Source: Pseudomonas helmanticensis (lineage in GTDB: Bacteria; Pseudomonadota; Gammaproteobacteria; Pseudomonadales; Pseudomonadaceae). From it: a stretch of 64,000 bases of DNA. Below are positions 19,525 to 32,587 of the stretch, in pieces. Within the stretch, counting starts at the first letter, position 1. The number at the start of each line of letters is the position of its first letter. The DNA is taken from contig NZ_FXUY01000001.1 in the NCBI RefSeq assembly GCF_900182985.1, positions 4,988,501 to 5,052,500 on the forward strand. The letters are read 5' to 3'. Made by a program: the position numbers and the translations under genes. The notes beneath the pieces are model-generated. The model saw only the letters and a program-made list of their open reading frames with translations. It was not told the origin of the DNA and did not search any database.

Positions 19525-20792
19525 GTCACTAACCTGCGCTGGAAGAGTTCACGGAAGACCGGATAGATATCCCCGGCCGAGACCAGTTGCTGCTGGGCAA
19601 AAGTGTCAGAGAAGGCGTCGGCGATGCGTTCGTATTCGTACCACAAGGCCTGATGTTCGCGCGGGGTGATCTCCACGTAAGTGTAGTACTGCACAAACGG
19701 CATGATCTGGTTGATCAGGATGTCGCGGCAGATCGGAGAGTCGTCGTTCCAGTTGTCACCGTCGGAAGCCTGCGCCGCGTAGATGTTCCACTCGTTGCTT
19801 GGATAACGCTCGGCCATGATCTCCTGCATCAGTTTCAATGCGCTGGAAACGATGGTGCCGCCGGTTTCCCGCGAATAGAAAAACTCCTCCTCGTCGACCT
19901 CCCGTGCGCTGGTGTGGTGGCGGATGAACACCACGTCGATCTTGTCGTAGTTCCGTTTCAGGAACAGGTACAACAGGATGAAAAAGCGTTTGGCAATGTC
20001 CTTGGTCGCCTGGGTCATGGAGCCGGACACGTCCATCAGGCAGAACATCACGGCTTTCGAGCTGGGGTTCGGTTGTTTGATCAGCAGGTTGTATTTCAGG
20101 TCGAAGGTGTCGAGGAATGGTACGCGATGAATACGCGCGCTGAGTTTCTCGATTTCTGCTTCGAGTTCCTGAATATCGCCGAAGTTGTCCGGCTCTTCGC
20201 GTTTCAGCCGTTCAAGTTCTTCTTTAGCCTCACGCAGTTTTGCCCGGCTGCTGCCGGACAGGGCGATGCGTCGTGCATGGGCCGAACGCAGAGTGCGGAT
20301 GATGTTGATGCGCGAAGGATTGCCTTCGTTGCTGATCCCGGCACGTACGGTTTTAAAGGTGTCGGTGCCGCTCAGGTTGCGTTTGACCAGGTTGGGCAGT
20401 TCGAGGTCTTCGAACATGAATTCGAGGAATTCTTCCTGAGTGATCTGGAAGACGAACTCGTCCATGCCTTCGCCGGAATTACCGGCCTTGCCCGGGCCAC
20501 GTCCGCCGCCACCGCCCGGTGGTCGGGCGATGTGCTCGCCGGCAGTGAACTCCTTGTTGCCGGGATGAACCACGGTCTGCTTGCCGCCGCGGCCGTGGTG
20601 AAGCACCGGCTCGTCGATGTCGCGACCGGGGATGCTGATCTGTTCGCCGTGCTCCATATCGGTAATGGAACGGCGGCTGACCGCCTCTTCGACAGCCTTC
20701 TTGATGTGGTCACGGTAACGCCGCAGGAAACGCTGGCGGTTCACCGTGCTCTTGTTCTTGCCATTGAGACGTCGGTCGATCACATAACTCAT
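19521..20792 (-). CDS. yeaH: YeaH/YhbH family protein with von Willebrand A-like domain (DUF444)
   Basis: The 423-residue protein starts [14 protein letters not shown] at ATG 20790-20792 behind GGAGGG. The first half is highly charged and has a Gly-rich patch ([16 protein letters not shown]). The second half holds the metal-dependent adhesion site of a vWA fold, [15 protein letters not shown]. It is the partner of the YeaG kinase in many proteobacteria, function unproven. A pair of GCAGCTT-type repeats sits in the 121-base gap to yeaG. The longer in-frame start at 20837 reads into that repeat and is rejected. Confidence 0.93.
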   Translation of the reverse strand: MSYVIDRRLNGKNKSTVNRQRFLRRYRDHIKKAVEEAVSRRSITDMEHGEQISIPGRDIDEPVLHHGRGGKQTVVHPGNKEFTAGEHIARPPGGGGGRGPGKAGNSGEGMDEFVFQITQEEFLEFMFEDLELPNLVKRNLSGTDTFKTVRAGISNEGNPSRINIIRTLRSAHARRIALSGSSRAKLREAKEELERLKREEPDNFGDIQELEAEIEKLSARIHRVPFLDTFDLKYNLLIKQPNPSSKAVMFCLMDVSGSMTQATKDIAKRFFILLYLFLKRNYDKIDVVFIRHHTSAREVDEEEFFYSRETGGTIVSSALKLMQEIMAERYPSNEWNIYAAQASDGDNWNDDSPICRDILINQIMPFVQYYTYVEITPREHQALWYEYERIADAFSDTFAQQQLVSAGDIYPVFRELFQRRLVT

Positions 20793-20807
20793 AGGAAGCC
20801 CTCCGGG

Positions 20808-20913
20808 CAGCTTCAAGTTGTGAGCCTCAAGCTGCAAGTAAAAGCAGTTTCCCGGGCATCCGTGGGTTACGCGCTTTGTTCTTGCAGCTCGTAGCTAGAA
20901 GCTTGCAGCTGCT
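20808..20913. repeat. Imperfect inverted GCTTGCAGC-type repeats within yeaG-yeaH gap
   Basis: The left segment 20808-20847 and right segment 20881-20913 are built from GCAGCTT, CAAGCTGCAAG and CTTGCAGCTCGTAGC units in opposite sense. This is a separate family from the REP elements elsewhere in the window. Its place inside an operon means it would be transcribed and could form a stable mRNA hairpin. Confidence 0.6.
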
Positions 20914-22836
20914 TCACTGCGACTTCCGTACCCGCAGGTACCATTCGGAAAGAAGCCGTACCTGTTTGTCGGTGTAGCCGCGTTCGACCATTCGAGTGAC
21001 GAAGTCGTTGTGCTTTTGCTGATCCTCTTTGCTGGCCTTGGCGTTGAAACTGATGACTGGCAGCAGATCCTCGGTGTTCGAGAACATTTTCTTCTCGATG
21101 ACCACCCGCAGTTTTTCGTAGCTGAGCCAGGTCGGATTCTTGCCGTTGTTGTTGGCCCGTGCGCGCAGTACGAAGTTGACGATTTCGTTGCGGAAATCCT
21201 TCGGATTGCTGATGCCGGCCGGTTTCTCGATTTTCTCCAGTTCTTCGTTGAGGGCAACACGGTTGAGGATCTCGCCGGTTTCCGGATCGCGGTATTCCTG
21301 ATCCTGAATCCAGAAGTCCGCGTACAGCACGTAACGGTCGAAGATGTTCTGGCCGTACTCGCTGTAAGACTCGAGATAAGCTGTCTGGATCTCCTTGCCA
21401 ATGAATTCGATATAACGCGGCGCCAGGTATTCCTTCAGGTAGCGCAGATAGCGCTCGCGGGTCTCGGCCTGGAACTGTTCCTGTTCGATCTGCTGTTCCA
21501 GCACATAGAGCAGGTGCACCGGGTTGGCGGCGATTTCATGCGGATCGAAGTTGAAGACCTTGGAGAGGATCTTGAACGCGAAGCGCGTCGACAGACCGTT
21601 CATGCCCTCGTCGACACCCGCCGAATCGCGGTATTCCTGAATCGACTTGGCTTTCGGATCGGTGTCCTTGAGGTTTTCACCGTCGTAGACGCGCATCTTC
21701 GAATAGATGTTGGAGTTTTCCGGCTCCTTGAGGCGCGAAAGCACGGTGAACTGCGCAAGCATCTTCAAGGTGTCTGGTGCGCAATGCGCTTTGGCCAGAG
21801 AACTGTTGAACAGCAGTTTGTCGTAGATCTTCACTTCGTCGCTGACGCGTAGGCAATACGGCACTTTGACGATGTAGATCCGGTCGATGAACGCTTCGTT
21901 GTTCTTGTTGTTACGGAAGGTGTGCCACTCCGATTCGTTGGAGTGGGCAAGCAGGATCCCTGTGAACGGAATCGCGCCAAGCCCTTCGGTACTGTTGTAG
22001 TTGCCTTCCTGGGTGGCAGTCAGTAACGGGTGCAGCACCTTGATCGGTGCCTTGAACATTTCGACGAATTCCATCAGGCCCTGGTTGGCCCGGCACAGCG
22101 CGCCGGAATAGCTGTAGGCGTCGGCGTCGTTCTGTGGGTATTCCTCGAGTTTGCGGATGTCGACCTTACCGACGAGCGCCGAGATGTCCTGGTTGTTCTC
22201 GTCGCCCGGTTCGGTCTTGGCCACGGCGATCTGATTGAGGATCGAAGGGTACAGTTTGACCACGCGGAACTGGCTGATGTCGCCGCCGAATTCGGCCAGG
22301 CGCTTGGTCGCCCAAGGCGACATGATGGTGTTCAGGTAGCGCCGCGGGATGCCAAAGTCTTCTTCGAGGATCGCGCCATCTTCGGTGGCGTTGAACAGGC
22401 CCAAAGGCGATTCGAATACCGGCGAACCCTTGATCGCGTAGAAGGGCACTTTTTCGATCAGTTGTTTCAGCTTCTCGGCCAGCGACGATTTACCGCCGCC
22501 GACGGGGCCGAGCAGATAGAGGATCTGTTTCTTCTCTTCCAGGCCTTGGGCGGCGTGGCGGAAATACGAGACGATCTGGTCGATGCATTCTTCCATCCCG
22601 TGGAAGTCTTCGAAGGCCGGATAGCGACGGATCACCTTGTTGGAGAAGATGCGTGACAGCCTCGAGTTGGTCGAGGTGTCGAGCAGTTCCGGTTCGCCGA
22701 TGGCCAGCAATAGACGCTCGGCGGCGGAAACGTAGGCGCTACGGTCTTTCTTGCACAGCTCCAGGTACTCTTGCAGCGAGAGTTCTTCCTGGCGTGTGGA
22801 CTCGAAGCGTTGTTGGAAGTGGCTAAAGATACTCAT
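20914..22836 (-). CDS. yeaG: PrkA/YeaG serine protein kinase with AAA domain
   Basis: From ATG 22834-22836 the protein has 640 residues, the family length, and opens MSIFSHFQQRFESTRQ. An N-terminal AAA-like domain carries the Walker A loop LLGPVGGGKSSLAEKL near residue 109, and a C-terminal PrkA kinase domain follows. The E. coli homologue YeaG has protein kinase activity and is induced by nitrogen starvation and stationary phase. It heads yeaG-yeaH-ycgB. I could not find a clear sigma-54 box upstream. The in-frame extension to 23103 crosses non-conserved sequence and is rejected. Confidence 0.95.
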   Translation of the reverse strand: MSIFSHFQQRFESTRQEELSLQEYLELCKKDRSAYVSAAERLLLAIGEPELLDTSTNSRLSRIFSNKVIRRYPAFEDFHGMEECIDQIVSYFRHAAQGLEEKKQILYLLGPVGGGKSSLAEKLKQLIEKVPFYAIKGSPVFESPLGLFNATEDGAILEEDFGIPRRYLNTIMSPWATKRLAEFGGDISQFRVVKLYPSILNQIAVAKTEPGDENNQDISALVGKVDIRKLEEYPQNDADAYSYSGALCRANQGLMEFVEMFKAPIKVLHPLLTATQEGNYNSTEGLGAIPFTGILLAHSNESEWHTFRNNKNNEAFIDRIYIVKVPYCLRVSDEVKIYDKLLFNSSLAKAHCAPDTLKMLAQFTVLSRLKEPENSNIYSKMRVYDGENLKDTDPKAKSIQEYRDSAGVDEGMNGLSTRFAFKILSKVFNFDPHEIAANPVHLLYVLEQQIEQEQFQAETRERYLRYLKEYLAPRYIEFIGKEIQTAYLESYSEYGQNIFDRYVLYADFWIQDQEYRDPETGEILNRVALNEELEKIEKPAGISNPKDFRNEIVNFVLRARANNNGKNPTWLSYEKLRVVIEKKMFSNTEDLLPVISFNAKASKEDQQKHNDFVTRMVERGYTDKQVRLLSEWYLRVRKSQ

Positions 22837-23090
22837 GACGTCACCTCGCTCGATACGTGGAGCCGACGCCGGATCACTCAGTCGATGCTGGCAAACAACC
22901 GCTACGGCAGCTGTTTGTTTACCCCCCAGAACACTTTCACGATCGACAATCGCGAAAGTCACTCCCGATGACCCGTGCGCCGGTGTACCGGCTCTCCCCT
23001 GTTTTGGATGGCCTGGGCTTAAGGATAGTTGGGAATTCGGGAGGTAAAGGCGAGATACGTAATTATGTGTGGCAAGACCGTTCGTCTGCC

Positions 23091-23122
23091 CGCGCAGGCC
23101 CACGGGAGCCGGGGCCTGCGCG
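23091..23122 (-). terminator. Hairpin downstream of glpE
   Basis: CGCGCAGGCCC and GGGCCTGCGCG form an 11-bp stem 11 bases after the glpE stop. A run of seven T on the minus strand lies before rather than after the stem, so this is a weak or atypical terminator, or an RNA-stabilising hairpin at the end of the lptD-to-glpE cluster. Confidence 0.45.
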
Positions 23123-23133
23123 TTGCAAAAAAA

Positions 23134-23463
23134 TTATTCGGCGGTGCCTTGGGCGGTTTCCGCAGGATAAGTCGTACGCCACAGCTCAAAGCCGCCGTCC
23201 ATGCTGTAGACGTCGGAGAAGCCTTGGCTGATCAGGTAAGCCGCAGCACCCTGACTGGAATTGCCGTGGTAGCAGACAACCACGGTCGGTGCATCAAGGT
23301 CGGCGCCTTGGATGAAGGCGTGCAAGGAATGATTGTCCAGATGCTTCGAGCCGCTGATGTGCAGGGCGGCAAAAGTTGCCGGGTCGCGTACGTCGACGAC
23401 GACAGCACCTTGTTCACGCAGGGTCTGGGCCTGTTCCGGGGGGATTCGTTTGAATTCGCTCAT
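23134..23463 (-). CDS. glpE: Thiosulfate sulfurtransferase GlpE (rhodanese)
   Basis: This single-domain rhodanese of 109 residues has the active cysteine Cys64 in the six-residue loop CYHGNSSQG and the family motif [10 protein letters not shown] near residue 23. It moves sulfane sulfur from thiosulfate to cyanide or thiol acceptors in the cytoplasm. It follows apaH by 33 bases on the same strand and is likely the last gene of that unit. Confidence 0.95.
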   Translation of the reverse strand: MSEFKRIPPEQAQTLREQGAVVVDVRDPATFAALHISGSKHLDNHSLHAFIQGADLDAPTVVVCYHGNSSQGAAAYLISQGFSDVYSMDGGFELWRTTYPAETAQGTAE

Positions 23464-23496
23464 GGCGGGTTCCTGTTGCTCGGCTGAAAGCGCAGT

Positions 23497-24378
23497 CTAA
23501 CGCGGTGCGCTGACTGGCGAAGTTTCGGGGATAAGTGGTGCGACAGTCTGGGCGAGGCCGCCGTGTTCGTCGCATTTGCATGACAGGCGTTCGCCGCTGT
23601 CGACGTTCATCAGGGTCAGGCTGCCGCCCCAGACGCAACCGGTGTCCAGCGCCGAGATACCCGGCTCATGGATGTTGCCTTCGAGTGCTGCCCAGTGACC
23701 GAAGATAATCCGCAAGCCGCGGGTTTTGCGCTCCTTGTGCTGGAACCAAGGTTTGAATCCGGGAGGGGCGGTGTCGAGGCCTTCTTTGCTCTTGAGGTCG
23801 AGTTTGCCTTCGGCGGTGCAAAAGCGCATGCGCGTGAAATAGTTGGTGATGACGCGCAAACGGGTCACGCCTTTGAGATCGTTGTCCCATTTCGCCGGAT
23901 CGTTGCCGTACATGCCGTCGAGGTAGGCAGGGAACAGATTGTCGTCACGCAGGGCGGCTTCGACTTCGGCGGCGCACTTCAGCGCGCGGCTCAGCGACCA
24001 TTGCGGTGGAATGCCGGCATGCACCATGGCGACATCGCGTGTTTCGTCGTAATGCATCAGCTTTTGCTGGCGTACCCATTCCAGCAATTCGGCGCTGTCC
24101 GGCGCCTCGAGAATCTCGCGCAGGGTGTCGGACTTCTTCAGGCGCTCGATGTTTTTCGCCGCTGCCAGCAAATGCAGATCGTGATTACCCAGTACGCAGA
24201 CCATCGATTCGCGCATGCGGTACAGAAAACGCAGGGTTTCCAGCGATTGCGGGCCACGGTTGACCAGATCGCCGACCAGCCACAGGCGATCGAGCTTGGC
24301 GTCAAACGCCACTTGCTTGAGCAGGCATTTGAGCGGTTCGAGGCAGCCTTGCAGGTCGCCGACGGCATACGTTGCCAT
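23497..24378 (-). CDS. apaH: Diadenosine tetraphosphatase ApaH
   Basis: ApaH splits Ap4A symmetrically into two ADP and can also remove Np4 caps from RNA. The 293-residue protein shows the metallophosphatase signature [25 protein letters not shown] and [10 protein letters not shown] near the N-terminus. The ATG at 24376-24378 shares one base with the apaG stop (TGATG), a coupled start. Open frame continues upstream through apaG in another frame and is not part of the gene. Confidence 0.97.
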   Translation of the reverse strand: MATYAVGDLQGCLEPLKCLLKQVAFDAKLDRLWLVGDLVNRGPQSLETLRFLYRMRESMVCVLGNHDLHLLAAAKNIERLKKSDTLREILEAPDSAELLEWVRQQKLMHYDETRDVAMVHAGIPPQWSLSRALKCAAEVEAALRDDNLFPAYLDGMYGNDPAKWDNDLKGVTRLRVITNYFTRMRFCTAEGKLDLKSKEGLDTAPPGFKPWFQHKERKTRGLRIIFGHWAALEGNIHEPGISALDTGCVWGGSLTLMNVDSGERLSCKCDEHGGLAQTVAPLIPETSPVSAPR

Positions 24379-24758
24379 CAGTGCAGAGCTCCGGGTACGG
24401 CGAGACGGAACGGCTTGATGATGGCGTCGAAATGTTTGCCGTCGGTGGCGACCATTTCGTAAGAGCCCTGCATGGTGCCGACCTTGGTGGTCATCACCGT
24501 GCCGCTGCTGTAGGTATGGCTCTGGCCTGCGTCGATCAGCGGTTGCTGGCCGACGACACCGGCGCCGCGCACTTCTTCGACATGCCCGTCGCCATCGGTG
24601 ATCACCCAATGTCGCGACATCAGGCGCGCAGGCTGCTCGCCATTGTTCTGCACGGTGATGGTGTAGGCGAAGGCGAAGCGGTCGTGCTCGGGTTGCGATT
24701 GGTCTGCCAGATAGCGGGTAACGACACTGACATCGACCTGGTAACGGGAATCGGACAT
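24378..24758 (-). CDS. apaG: ApaG (Co2+/Mg2+ efflux-associated, DUF525)
   Basis: This 126-residue beta-sandwich protein of the ApaG family contains the conserved glycine-rich segment [11 protein letters not shown] and [10 protein letters not shown]. It has been connected with divalent cation resistance, but its mechanism is unclear. It sits between rsmA and apaH in the conserved lptD-surA-pdxA-rsmA-apaG-apaH order, 113 bases after rsmA and overlapping apaH by one base. Confidence 0.96.
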   Translation of the reverse strand: MSDSRYQVDVSVVTRYLADQSQPEHDRFAFAYTITVQNNGEQPARLMSRHWVITDGDGHVEEVRGAGVVGQQPLIDAGQSHTYSSGTVMTTKVGTMQGSYEMVATDGKHFDAIIKPFRLAVPGALH

Positions 24759-24871
24759 GCAAAAGGCCTTAAACGAAGCGGAACGCGGGGCGTAGCTGAT
24801 GGGGAATCAGTCTAGGCAAGTATCGGGCAGTAAACCAGAGTGGCGTCCTGCCCGATAGCGTTCATCGCTTG

Positions 24872-25690
24872 TCAGTCGGCGGCGGGGGAGGCCGGGACTT
24901 GTATGGCGAGCTGGTCGGCCAGGCGTACGAACGCGGCCAGGTCCAGTTGCTCCGGACGCAGGCTGCCATCGACACCGGCGGCTTCGATCTCGGCATTGCT
25001 GAGCAATTGCTTGAGCGTGTTGCGCAGGGTCTTGCGGCGCTGGTTGAAGGCTTCGCGGACGACGCGCTCCAGCAGCTTGTGATCCTTGGCCGGGTGCGGC
25101 AGCACTGCGTGCGGGACCAGGCGGACGATGGCCGAGTCGACTTTCGGCGGCGGGTTGAACGCGCCCGGACCGACGTTGAACAGGTGCTCTACGCGGCAGT
25201 GGTACTGAACCATGATCGACAGGCGACCCCAGTCACCGCCGCCAGGGCCTGCGGCCAGACGCTCGACCACTTCCTTCTGCAACATGAAATGCATGTCGCG
25301 AATGATGCCGGCGTTATTCAACAGGTGAAAAATCAGCGGCGTCGAGATGTTGTACGGCAGGTTACCGACCACTCGCAGGCTGTTCGGCGCGGCATTGAGC
25401 GAGTTGAAGTCAAACTTCAGCGCGTCGCCCTGGTGCAGGTTGAAATTGCTCTTGCCGGCAAACTGCTGGTTGAGGATCGGGATCAGATCCTTGTCCAGTT
25501 CCACCACATCGAGTTGCGCGCCCGAGGACAACAGGCCGGCGGTCAGCGCGCCCTGGCCCGGGCCGATTTCCAGCAGGCGGTCTTCGGCTTTGGCATGGAT
25601 GGAGCGCAGGATGCGGTCGATGACGCCAGCATCGTGCAGGAAGTTCTGGCCAAAGCGTTTGCGCGCCTTGTGTTGATATAGCTCGGTCAT
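24872..25690 (-). CDS. rsmA: 16S rRNA dimethyladenosine transferase RsmA (KsgA)
   Basis: This enzyme dimethylates A1518 and A1519 of 16S rRNA late in 30S assembly. Loss gives kasugamycin resistance. The 272 residues carry the SAM motif [12 protein letters not shown] near residue 40 and the catalytic NLPYNISTP near 107, with the usual opening [11 protein letters not shown]. It overlaps the pdxA stop by four bases. The symbol rsmA here means the methyltransferase, not the RNA-binding regulator of the same name in pseudomonads. Confidence 0.98.
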   Translation of the reverse strand: MTELYQHKARKRFGQNFLHDAGVIDRILRSIHAKAEDRLLEIGPGQGALTAGLLSSGAQLDVVELDKDLIPILNQQFAGKSNFNLHQGDALKFDFNSLNAAPNSLRVVGNLPYNISTPLIFHLLNNAGIIRDMHFMLQKEVVERLAAGPGGGDWGRLSIMVQYHCRVEHLFNVGPGAFNPPPKVDSAIVRLVPHAVLPHPAKDHKLLERVVREAFNQRRKTLRNTLKQLLSNAEIEAAGVDGSLRPEQLDLAAFVRLADQLAIQVPASPAAD

Positions 25691-26676
25691 AAACGGGTCT
25701 CGGCCATCTGGTAGGCGGTTTCCAGGGCGACTTGCAGGCTGCCGGTGTCGATCTTGCCGCTGCCGGCCAGATCCAGGGCGGTGCCGTGGTCGACCGAGGT
25801 GCGGATGATCGGCAGGCCCAGTGTCACGTTGACGGCAGCGCCGAAGCCTTTGTACTTGAGCACAGGCAAACCCTGGTCGTGGTACATCGCCAGCACTGCG
25901 TCGCAGTGCTCCAGATATTTGGGGGTAAACAGAGTGTCGGCAGGCAGCGGGCCACGAAGGTCCATGCCCTCGCCGCGCAGGCGCTCTAATGTGGGTTCGA
26001 TGATGTCGATTTCTTCATGGCCCAGGTGGCCGCCTTCACCGGCGTGCGGGTTAAGCCCGCAAACCAGAATGCGTGGCCGGGCGATGCCGAATTTTTTTTG
26101 CAGGTCGCTGTGCAGGATCCGCGTGACCCGCTCCAGTCGCTGCGGCGTGATCGCATCGGCGATCTCGCGCAGGGGCAAGTGAGTGGTGACGAGTGCCACA
26201 CGCAAGCCGCGTGTCGCCAGCATCATCACGACCTGGGCGGTATGGGTCAGGTCTGCGAGAAATTCAGTGTGTCCGGAGAATGCGATGCCCGACTCGTTGA
26301 TCACGCCTTTGTGCACCGGCGCAGTGATCATCCCGGCGAAGTCGCCGTTGAGGCAGCCGTTGCCGGCACGGGTCAGGGTTTCAAGGACGAAAGCAGCGTT
26401 AGCCTTGTCCAGTTGCCCGGCGACCACGGGTGCGCTGAGCGGTGTATCCCAGACATACAGGCTATTGGCGGGCGCCGGGGCGTCCGGCCAGTGATTCGGG
26501 CCGACATCCAGCAAGTTGACGACCAGCCCCAGCTGCGCGGCCCGCTCATTGAGCAGGTCGCGGCTGGTGATGGCAATCAGGGGATGTGGCTGGGCTTGCG
26601 AGGCGAGCAGCAGGCACAGGTCGGGACCGATGCCGGCTGGTTCGCCGGGTGTCAGCGCGAAACGCTTGGGTTTCAC
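25687..26676 (-). CDS. pdxA: 4-hydroxythreonine-4-phosphate dehydrogenase PdxA
   Basis: PdxA oxidises 4-phosphohydroxy-L-threonine in the DXP-dependent pyridoxal phosphate pathway. The 329-residue protein has the family opening [13 protein letters not shown], metal-binding histidines ([21 protein letters not shown]) and the C-terminal [14 protein letters not shown]. It overlaps both surA (start) and rsmA (end) by four bases, showing tight coupling in this operon. Confidence 0.98.
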   Translation of the reverse strand: MKPKRFALTPGEPAGIGPDLCLLLASQAQPHPLIAITSRDLLNERAAQLGLVVNLLDVGPNHWPDAPAPANSLYVWDTPLSAPVVAGQLDKANAAFVLETLTRAGNGCLNGDFAGMITAPVHKGVINESGIAFSGHTEFLADLTHTAQVVMMLATRGLRVALVTTHLPLREIADAITPQRLERVTRILHSDLQKKFGIARPRILVCGLNPHAGEGGHLGHEEIDIIEPTLERLRGEGMDLRGPLPADTLFTPKYLEHCDAVLAMYHDQGLPVLKYKGFGAAVNVTLGLPIIRTSVDHGTALDLAGSGKIDTGSLQVALETAYQMAETRL

Positions 26677-27989
26677 TGCGCTGCCTGGTCTGCACCAGGG
26701 AGTTTGATCTCTACGTACGCTTCGTCACGGATCTGACGCAGCCAGGTTTGCAGCTCTTCGTCGTATTTGCGGTTACGCAGTACGGTCATGGCTTGCTGCT
26801 CGCGAGCCTGTTCGGTGCTGTCGGTGGCACGACGGCCAAGGACTTCGAGAACGTGCCAGCCGTATTGGGTCTGGAATGGCTTGGACAGCTGACCTTGTGG
26901 AGTCTTGGCCATCACTTCGCGGAATTCCGGCACCAGTGCGTTCGGATCGATCCAGTTCAGATCGCCGCCGTTGAGGGCCGAACCCGGGTCTTCGGAGTAG
27001 CTCTTCGCCAATTCGGCGAAATCTTCACCTGCCAGGATGCGGTCATACAGGGATTGAACCAGCGCCTTGGTCTTGGCTTCGTCGCGGATCGGGCTTGGCT
27101 TGACCAGAATGTGGCGCACATGCACTTCGTCGCGCATCTGCGCTTCGCCGCCACGCTTGGCCAGCAGCTTCAGGATGATGAAACCACCCGGAGTGCGTGC
27201 AGGCTGCGTGATGTCGCCGACAGCCATGCTGCTCAGCTCGCGGTCGAACGGCGGTGGCAGTTGCGCGGCTTTACGCCAGCCCATGTCGCCGCCTTCCAAA
27301 GCGTTGTCGCTACCGGATTTGGCAACGGCCAGTTGACCGAAGTCAGCGCCTTGCTTGAGTTGCTGGTAAACGTCCATGGCCTGACGGGCAGCGCTCTGAA
27401 TGGCTTCAGAGTTGGCGCTTTCCGGTGTCGGGATCAGGATGTTGGCCAGGTGCAGTTCTTCGGACAGTTGCATCTTGCCCAGGTCGGAAGCGAGGAAGTT
27501 TTTCACTTCCTGCTCGGACACCTGAATGCGCTCTGCCACACGACGCTGACGAACACGGCTGATGACCATTTCACGCTTGATCTGGTCACGAGCGTCGTCA
27601 TAAGACAGACCATCGTGAGCCAGGGCCGCGCGGAATTGATCCACGGTCATGTTGTTGCGCTGGGCAATCGTACCGACAGCCTGGTTCAGTTCTTCATCGG
27701 TGATGCGGATGCCGGAGCGTTCGCCGATCTGCAATTGCAGGTTTTCGACGATCAGGCGCTCAAGCACCTGCTGATCCAGTACGCCTGGAGGTGGCGAGCC
27801 ACCCCCACGCTTGGCGATGGTCTGTTGAACTTCGTGAACACGCTGGTCCAGTTGGCTCTGCATGACCACGTCGTTGTCGACGATCGCTACCACTTTATCG
27901 ATGGACTGTACGGCGGCGTTGGCCGCCGTACCCAGGAACAACGCGCCCAGCATCAGCGGGCGCAGACAATCAGAAAGCTTGGTCTTCAC
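26673..27989 (-). CDS. surA: Periplasmic chaperone and prolyl isomerase SurA
   Basis: SurA escorts unfolded outer-membrane proteins across the periplasm, LptD being a known client. The 438-residue protein has a signal peptide (about 1-26, ending TAANA), an N-terminal chaperone region, two parvulin PPIC domains (about 175-275 and 285-385; the second begins [13 protein letters not shown]) and a short C-terminal helix. Its start lies 20 bases inside the lptD 3' end. Confidence 0.98.
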   Translation of the reverse strand: MKTKLSDCLRPLMLGALFLGTAANAAVQSIDKVVAIVDNDVVMQSQLDQRVHEVQQTIAKRGGGSPPPGVLDQQVLERLIVENLQLQIGERSGIRITDEELNQAVGTIAQRNNMTVDQFRAALAHDGLSYDDARDQIKREMVISRVRQRRVAERIQVSEQEVKNFLASDLGKMQLSEELHLANILIPTPESANSEAIQSAARQAMDVYQQLKQGADFGQLAVAKSGSDNALEGGDMGWRKAAQLPPPFDRELSSMAVGDITQPARTPGGFIILKLLAKRGGEAQMRDEVHVRHILVKPSPIRDEAKTKALVQSLYDRILAGEDFAELAKSYSEDPGSALNGGDLNWIDPNALVPEFREVMAKTPQGQLSKPFQTQYGWHVLEVLGRRATDSTEQAREQQAMTVLRNRKYDEELQTWLRQIRDEAYVEIKLPGADQAAQ

Positions 27990-30768
27990 GTTGACGATAA
28001 CCTTGGATGCCTTTGTCGAGGAAGCTCTCTACCTTGGCGCCGGTGAGGCCGCCGAGTCCCTTCAGAACAATTTGGAGGAAGACGCCGTGGTCGCCTTTTT
28101 CGTTTTCCGGGGCGTTCTGACTGAATTCGTCATAGCTGACCCAGTAACGGTTGATCAGGCGCAGTTTCCAGCAGCAGTTGTCATATTCGAAACCACCGAA
28201 GGCTTCCAGCGTACGGTTGCGGTTGTAGTCGTACTGCCAGCGGCTGATCGCGCTCCACTGCGGAACGATCGGCCAGATGACCGAGAAATCATGCTGCTGG
28301 ATCTTGTAGTAGTCCTTCACGTAGCCAGGTTGCCCCGGAGTGCCGTAGTCACCACCACCCACCGACCATTTACCGGTGTTCTGGTCATAACGAACCTGGT
28401 CGTTGCGATAGCGATAGCCGAGGTTGACCACCTTGTTCGGGTTGTCTTCCGGCTGGTAGTGGAACATCGCGCTGCCGGAACGTGGGCTGCGGCTGTCCGG
28501 ATCCCAGTTGTAGTCGGCCGTGGTCCGCCAATCGCGGTTCCAGCGATATTCGTATTCCAGTGCGTAAGGCGAGACATTGGCCTGAGCATCGTCGCGGGTT
28601 TTCGCATCGATACCCGGCAGCTGTACTTCACGATCCTTGAAGTACAACGCCTGGCCGACGCTGATGCGTTGACGTTCGAAACCGTCGTCTTCGATCCAGC
28701 GGCTGGTTACGCCCAGCGACAGTTTGTTCTCGTCACCGACACGGTCGGAGCCGGAGAAGCGGTTGTCGCGGAACAGCGAGGCGTAGTTGAAGGTGTATTC
28801 GCTGGTGTCGAATACTGGAATGTCTTCTTGATCAACCTCGGGTACATAGAGGTAGAACAGGCGCGGTTCCAGGGTTTGACGGTAGTTCTTGCCAAAGAAC
28901 GAGGTGTTGCGGTCGAAGTACAGGCCGCTGTCGATACTGGCAATCGGTACGCCACGGTTCTGGTTGCTGTCGAACCGGCCGTAGAGTTTCTGTTGTTCGG
29001 CAGGCATTGCCGCAATCTGCGACTTGCCGGTGCCGTCCAGATCAAGCTGGTACTGCGTGTACTGGTACTTGAGCGATGGCTTGAGGAAGCCATAAGTCCA
29101 GTTCATCGGCAGGCTGACGCCCGGCTTCAGGTTCAGACGATCGCCGTTGGCGCGTGCCAACCCGGTAACGTTGTTGTCGAGGCGCGGCTCGACAGTGCCG
29201 TCTTCGTTAGTGAAGTTGCCGTTTTCCAGGTCGCGGTCAAAGCGGACCAGTTCGGTCTCGTAATCGAAATTCAGACCTTCTGGATGATACGGCAGCTGAC
29301 CAGTGAAGGTGATCTGCGGCAGGCGGTCATACGGCGTGATGTTCGATACGGTGGCCAACTGATACGCCTGAGCGTTCAGACGGGCGGTGTAGCTGTCGCC
29401 GCGATAGGTGACCGAACCCTGCTGGTTCACGTAGTCGGCGTTCTTCACACCGATCTGATCGGTTTGCAGATCCTGGAAGTAGTACGGATCGCTGATCTTG
29501 GTGTAGTCAACCTGGGTGAGCACGCGGGAGTCGAGACCGCCCTTGTGCTGCCAGTTGTACATGTAGCGATTCTTTTCGTAGTCGGTCTGCTTGCTGCGAT
29601 CGGTATCTTCGTCGTTCAGATACGCCGCGCCGAACTGACCTTCGGTGGACTTGGTCAGGTAACGGAACTCGCCTTCCACCAACATGCCGCGCTTGCTCAT
29701 GTAACGCGGGTACAACGTGGCATCGTAGTTCGGCGCCAGGTTGAAGTAGTACGGAGTCACCAGCATGAAGCCGGTATCGCTGCCGGTACCGATGGTCGGC
29801 GGCAGGAAGCCCGACTGGCGACGGTCGTCGATCGGGAAGTAGATGTACGGCGTGTACAGGATCGGGATGTCTTTGACGCGCAGCGTCACGTTGGTCGCGG
29901 TACCGAAACCGGTCGCCGGGTTCAAGGTGATGTTGTTGCCCTTGAGCTGCCACGCGTTGCTGTTCGGTTCGCACGTGGTGTACGTGCCGTCCTTCAAGCG
30001 GATGATCGCGTTTTCGGCACGCTTGGCGTACAGCGCATTACCGCGGATGCGCGATTTGTGCATCACGTATTCGGCGTTGTCGACCTTGGCTTCACCGGTG
30101 TCGAGCTGCACATCGGCGTGGTCGCCGACGATCAGCGCGCCGTTGTCACGGATGCGCACGTCGCCATTGAGTTCGGCGCGGCTCTCGGCCTGGTACAGGC
30201 TCGCCTCGTCGGACTCGACCTGCATGCTGCCCTGACGCAAGACAACATCACCGGCCAGCGTACCGACTTGATCATCGGTGTTATAGCGCGAGGCTTTTGC
30301 GCCGATAAAGGTCGGAGCGTCGCTTTTGTTCGTCTTGTCATTCATGCCAGGACGAGTCGGCTCGATGTAGGCACCCGAGCAATAAGGACCGGTCTCGGCC
30401 AGTTGGGCGGCGGTGAGTTTCTCGCGCGGAACCCAGTCGAGGTGACTGAAGTCTTCGCTACGGGATTTCAGGCCACGGCCCTTGGCTTCGGTGACCAGTG
30501 CCGTTTTAGGGCCTGTGTCGGCAACCGAACCGTTCTCGCTCGCCGCTTCGCCGGTGGCACTGACGGCACTGCCGTCATGCACTGGACGTGGCGGCAAAGC
30601 TGCAGCGGTTGATTTGGGCGCACAGGCCCAACCACCCGAAGCCGAGACGGAGCAGTCATACTGCTCGGCGGCGACAACGAATTGACTGGCCAGAGGTTGC
30701 ATAGCCAGCAGACTGCCGGTTACCAACAACGGAAATTTTTTACGAAACGCGGGGGATTTCAATGCCAT
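27970..30768 (-). CDS. lptD: LPS-assembly protein LptD (OstA/Imp)
   Basis: LptD with LptE forms the outer-membrane gate that places lipopolysaccharide in the outer leaflet. From ATG 30766-30768 it has 932 residues: a signal peptide (about 1-33), an N-terminal Ala/Pro-rich region with two Cys ([15 protein letters not shown]), an OstA jellyroll domain around residues 165-310, and a long beta barrel. The adjacent Cys-Cys (DNCCWKL) used for the inter-domain disulfides is present near the end. It is longer than E. coli LptD because of the N-terminal insert usual in Pseudomonas. First gene of the operon to apaH, divergent from amgK. Confidence 0.97.
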   Translation of the reverse strand: MALKSPAFRKKFPLLVTGSLLAMQPLASQFVVAAEQYDCSVSASGGWACAPKSTAAALPPRPVHDGSAVSATGEAASENGSVADTGPKTALVTEAKGRGLKSRSEDFSHLDWVPREKLTAAQLAETGPYCSGAYIEPTRPGMNDKTNKSDAPTFIGAKASRYNTDDQVGTLAGDVVLRQGSMQVESDEASLYQAESRAELNGDVRIRDNGALIVGDHADVQLDTGEAKVDNAEYVMHKSRIRGNALYAKRAENAIIRLKDGTYTTCEPNSNAWQLKGNNITLNPATGFGTATNVTLRVKDIPILYTPYIYFPIDDRRQSGFLPPTIGTGSDTGFMLVTPYYFNLAPNYDATLYPRYMSKRGMLVEGEFRYLTKSTEGQFGAAYLNDEDTDRSKQTDYEKNRYMYNWQHKGGLDSRVLTQVDYTKISDPYYFQDLQTDQIGVKNADYVNQQGSVTYRGDSYTARLNAQAYQLATVSNITPYDRLPQITFTGQLPYHPEGLNFDYETELVRFDRDLENGNFTNEDGTVEPRLDNNVTGLARANGDRLNLKPGVSLPMNWTYGFLKPSLKYQYTQYQLDLDGTGKSQIAAMPAEQQKLYGRFDSNQNRGVPIASIDSGLYFDRNTSFFGKNYRQTLEPRLFYLYVPEVDQEDIPVFDTSEYTFNYASLFRDNRFSGSDRVGDENKLSLGVTSRWIEDDGFERQRISVGQALYFKDREVQLPGIDAKTRDDAQANVSPYALEYEYRWNRDWRTTADYNWDPDSRSPRSGSAMFHYQPEDNPNKVVNLGYRYRNDQVRYDQNTGKWSVGGGDYGTPGQPGYVKDYYKIQQHDFSVIWPIVPQWSAISRWQYDYNRNRTLEAFGGFEYDNCCWKLRLINRYWVSYDEFSQNAPENEKGDHGVFLQIVLKGLGGLTGAKVESFLDKGIQGYRQREDQAF

Positions 30769-30898
30769 CTTATTAGTCCGGGCTTCCTGCGTGCCATCTG
30801 CCCGCGGTGTGGGCCGCACGCCTCTCGATGGTCTGAAAAAGATGCTGGATAATAAAGCATGACCCGCTTGACGGCTAGCGCCGTCGGAGACCCTTGCA

Positions 30899-32586
<1,688 letters not shown>

Positions 32587-32587
32587 T

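Noticed and set aside
22837..23133. Sigma-54 promoter for yeaG
   Set aside because: I looked for the GG-10-GC spaced pattern on the minus strand, because the E. coli homologue is nitrogen-controlled, and found no acceptable match.
27862..30612. Open frame of 916 codons on the plus strand opposite lptD
   Set aside because: It is the antisense of a certain lptD gene, has no recognisable domain, and its residue content (Val, Arg, Ala-rich) is that expected from reading GC-rich codons backwards.
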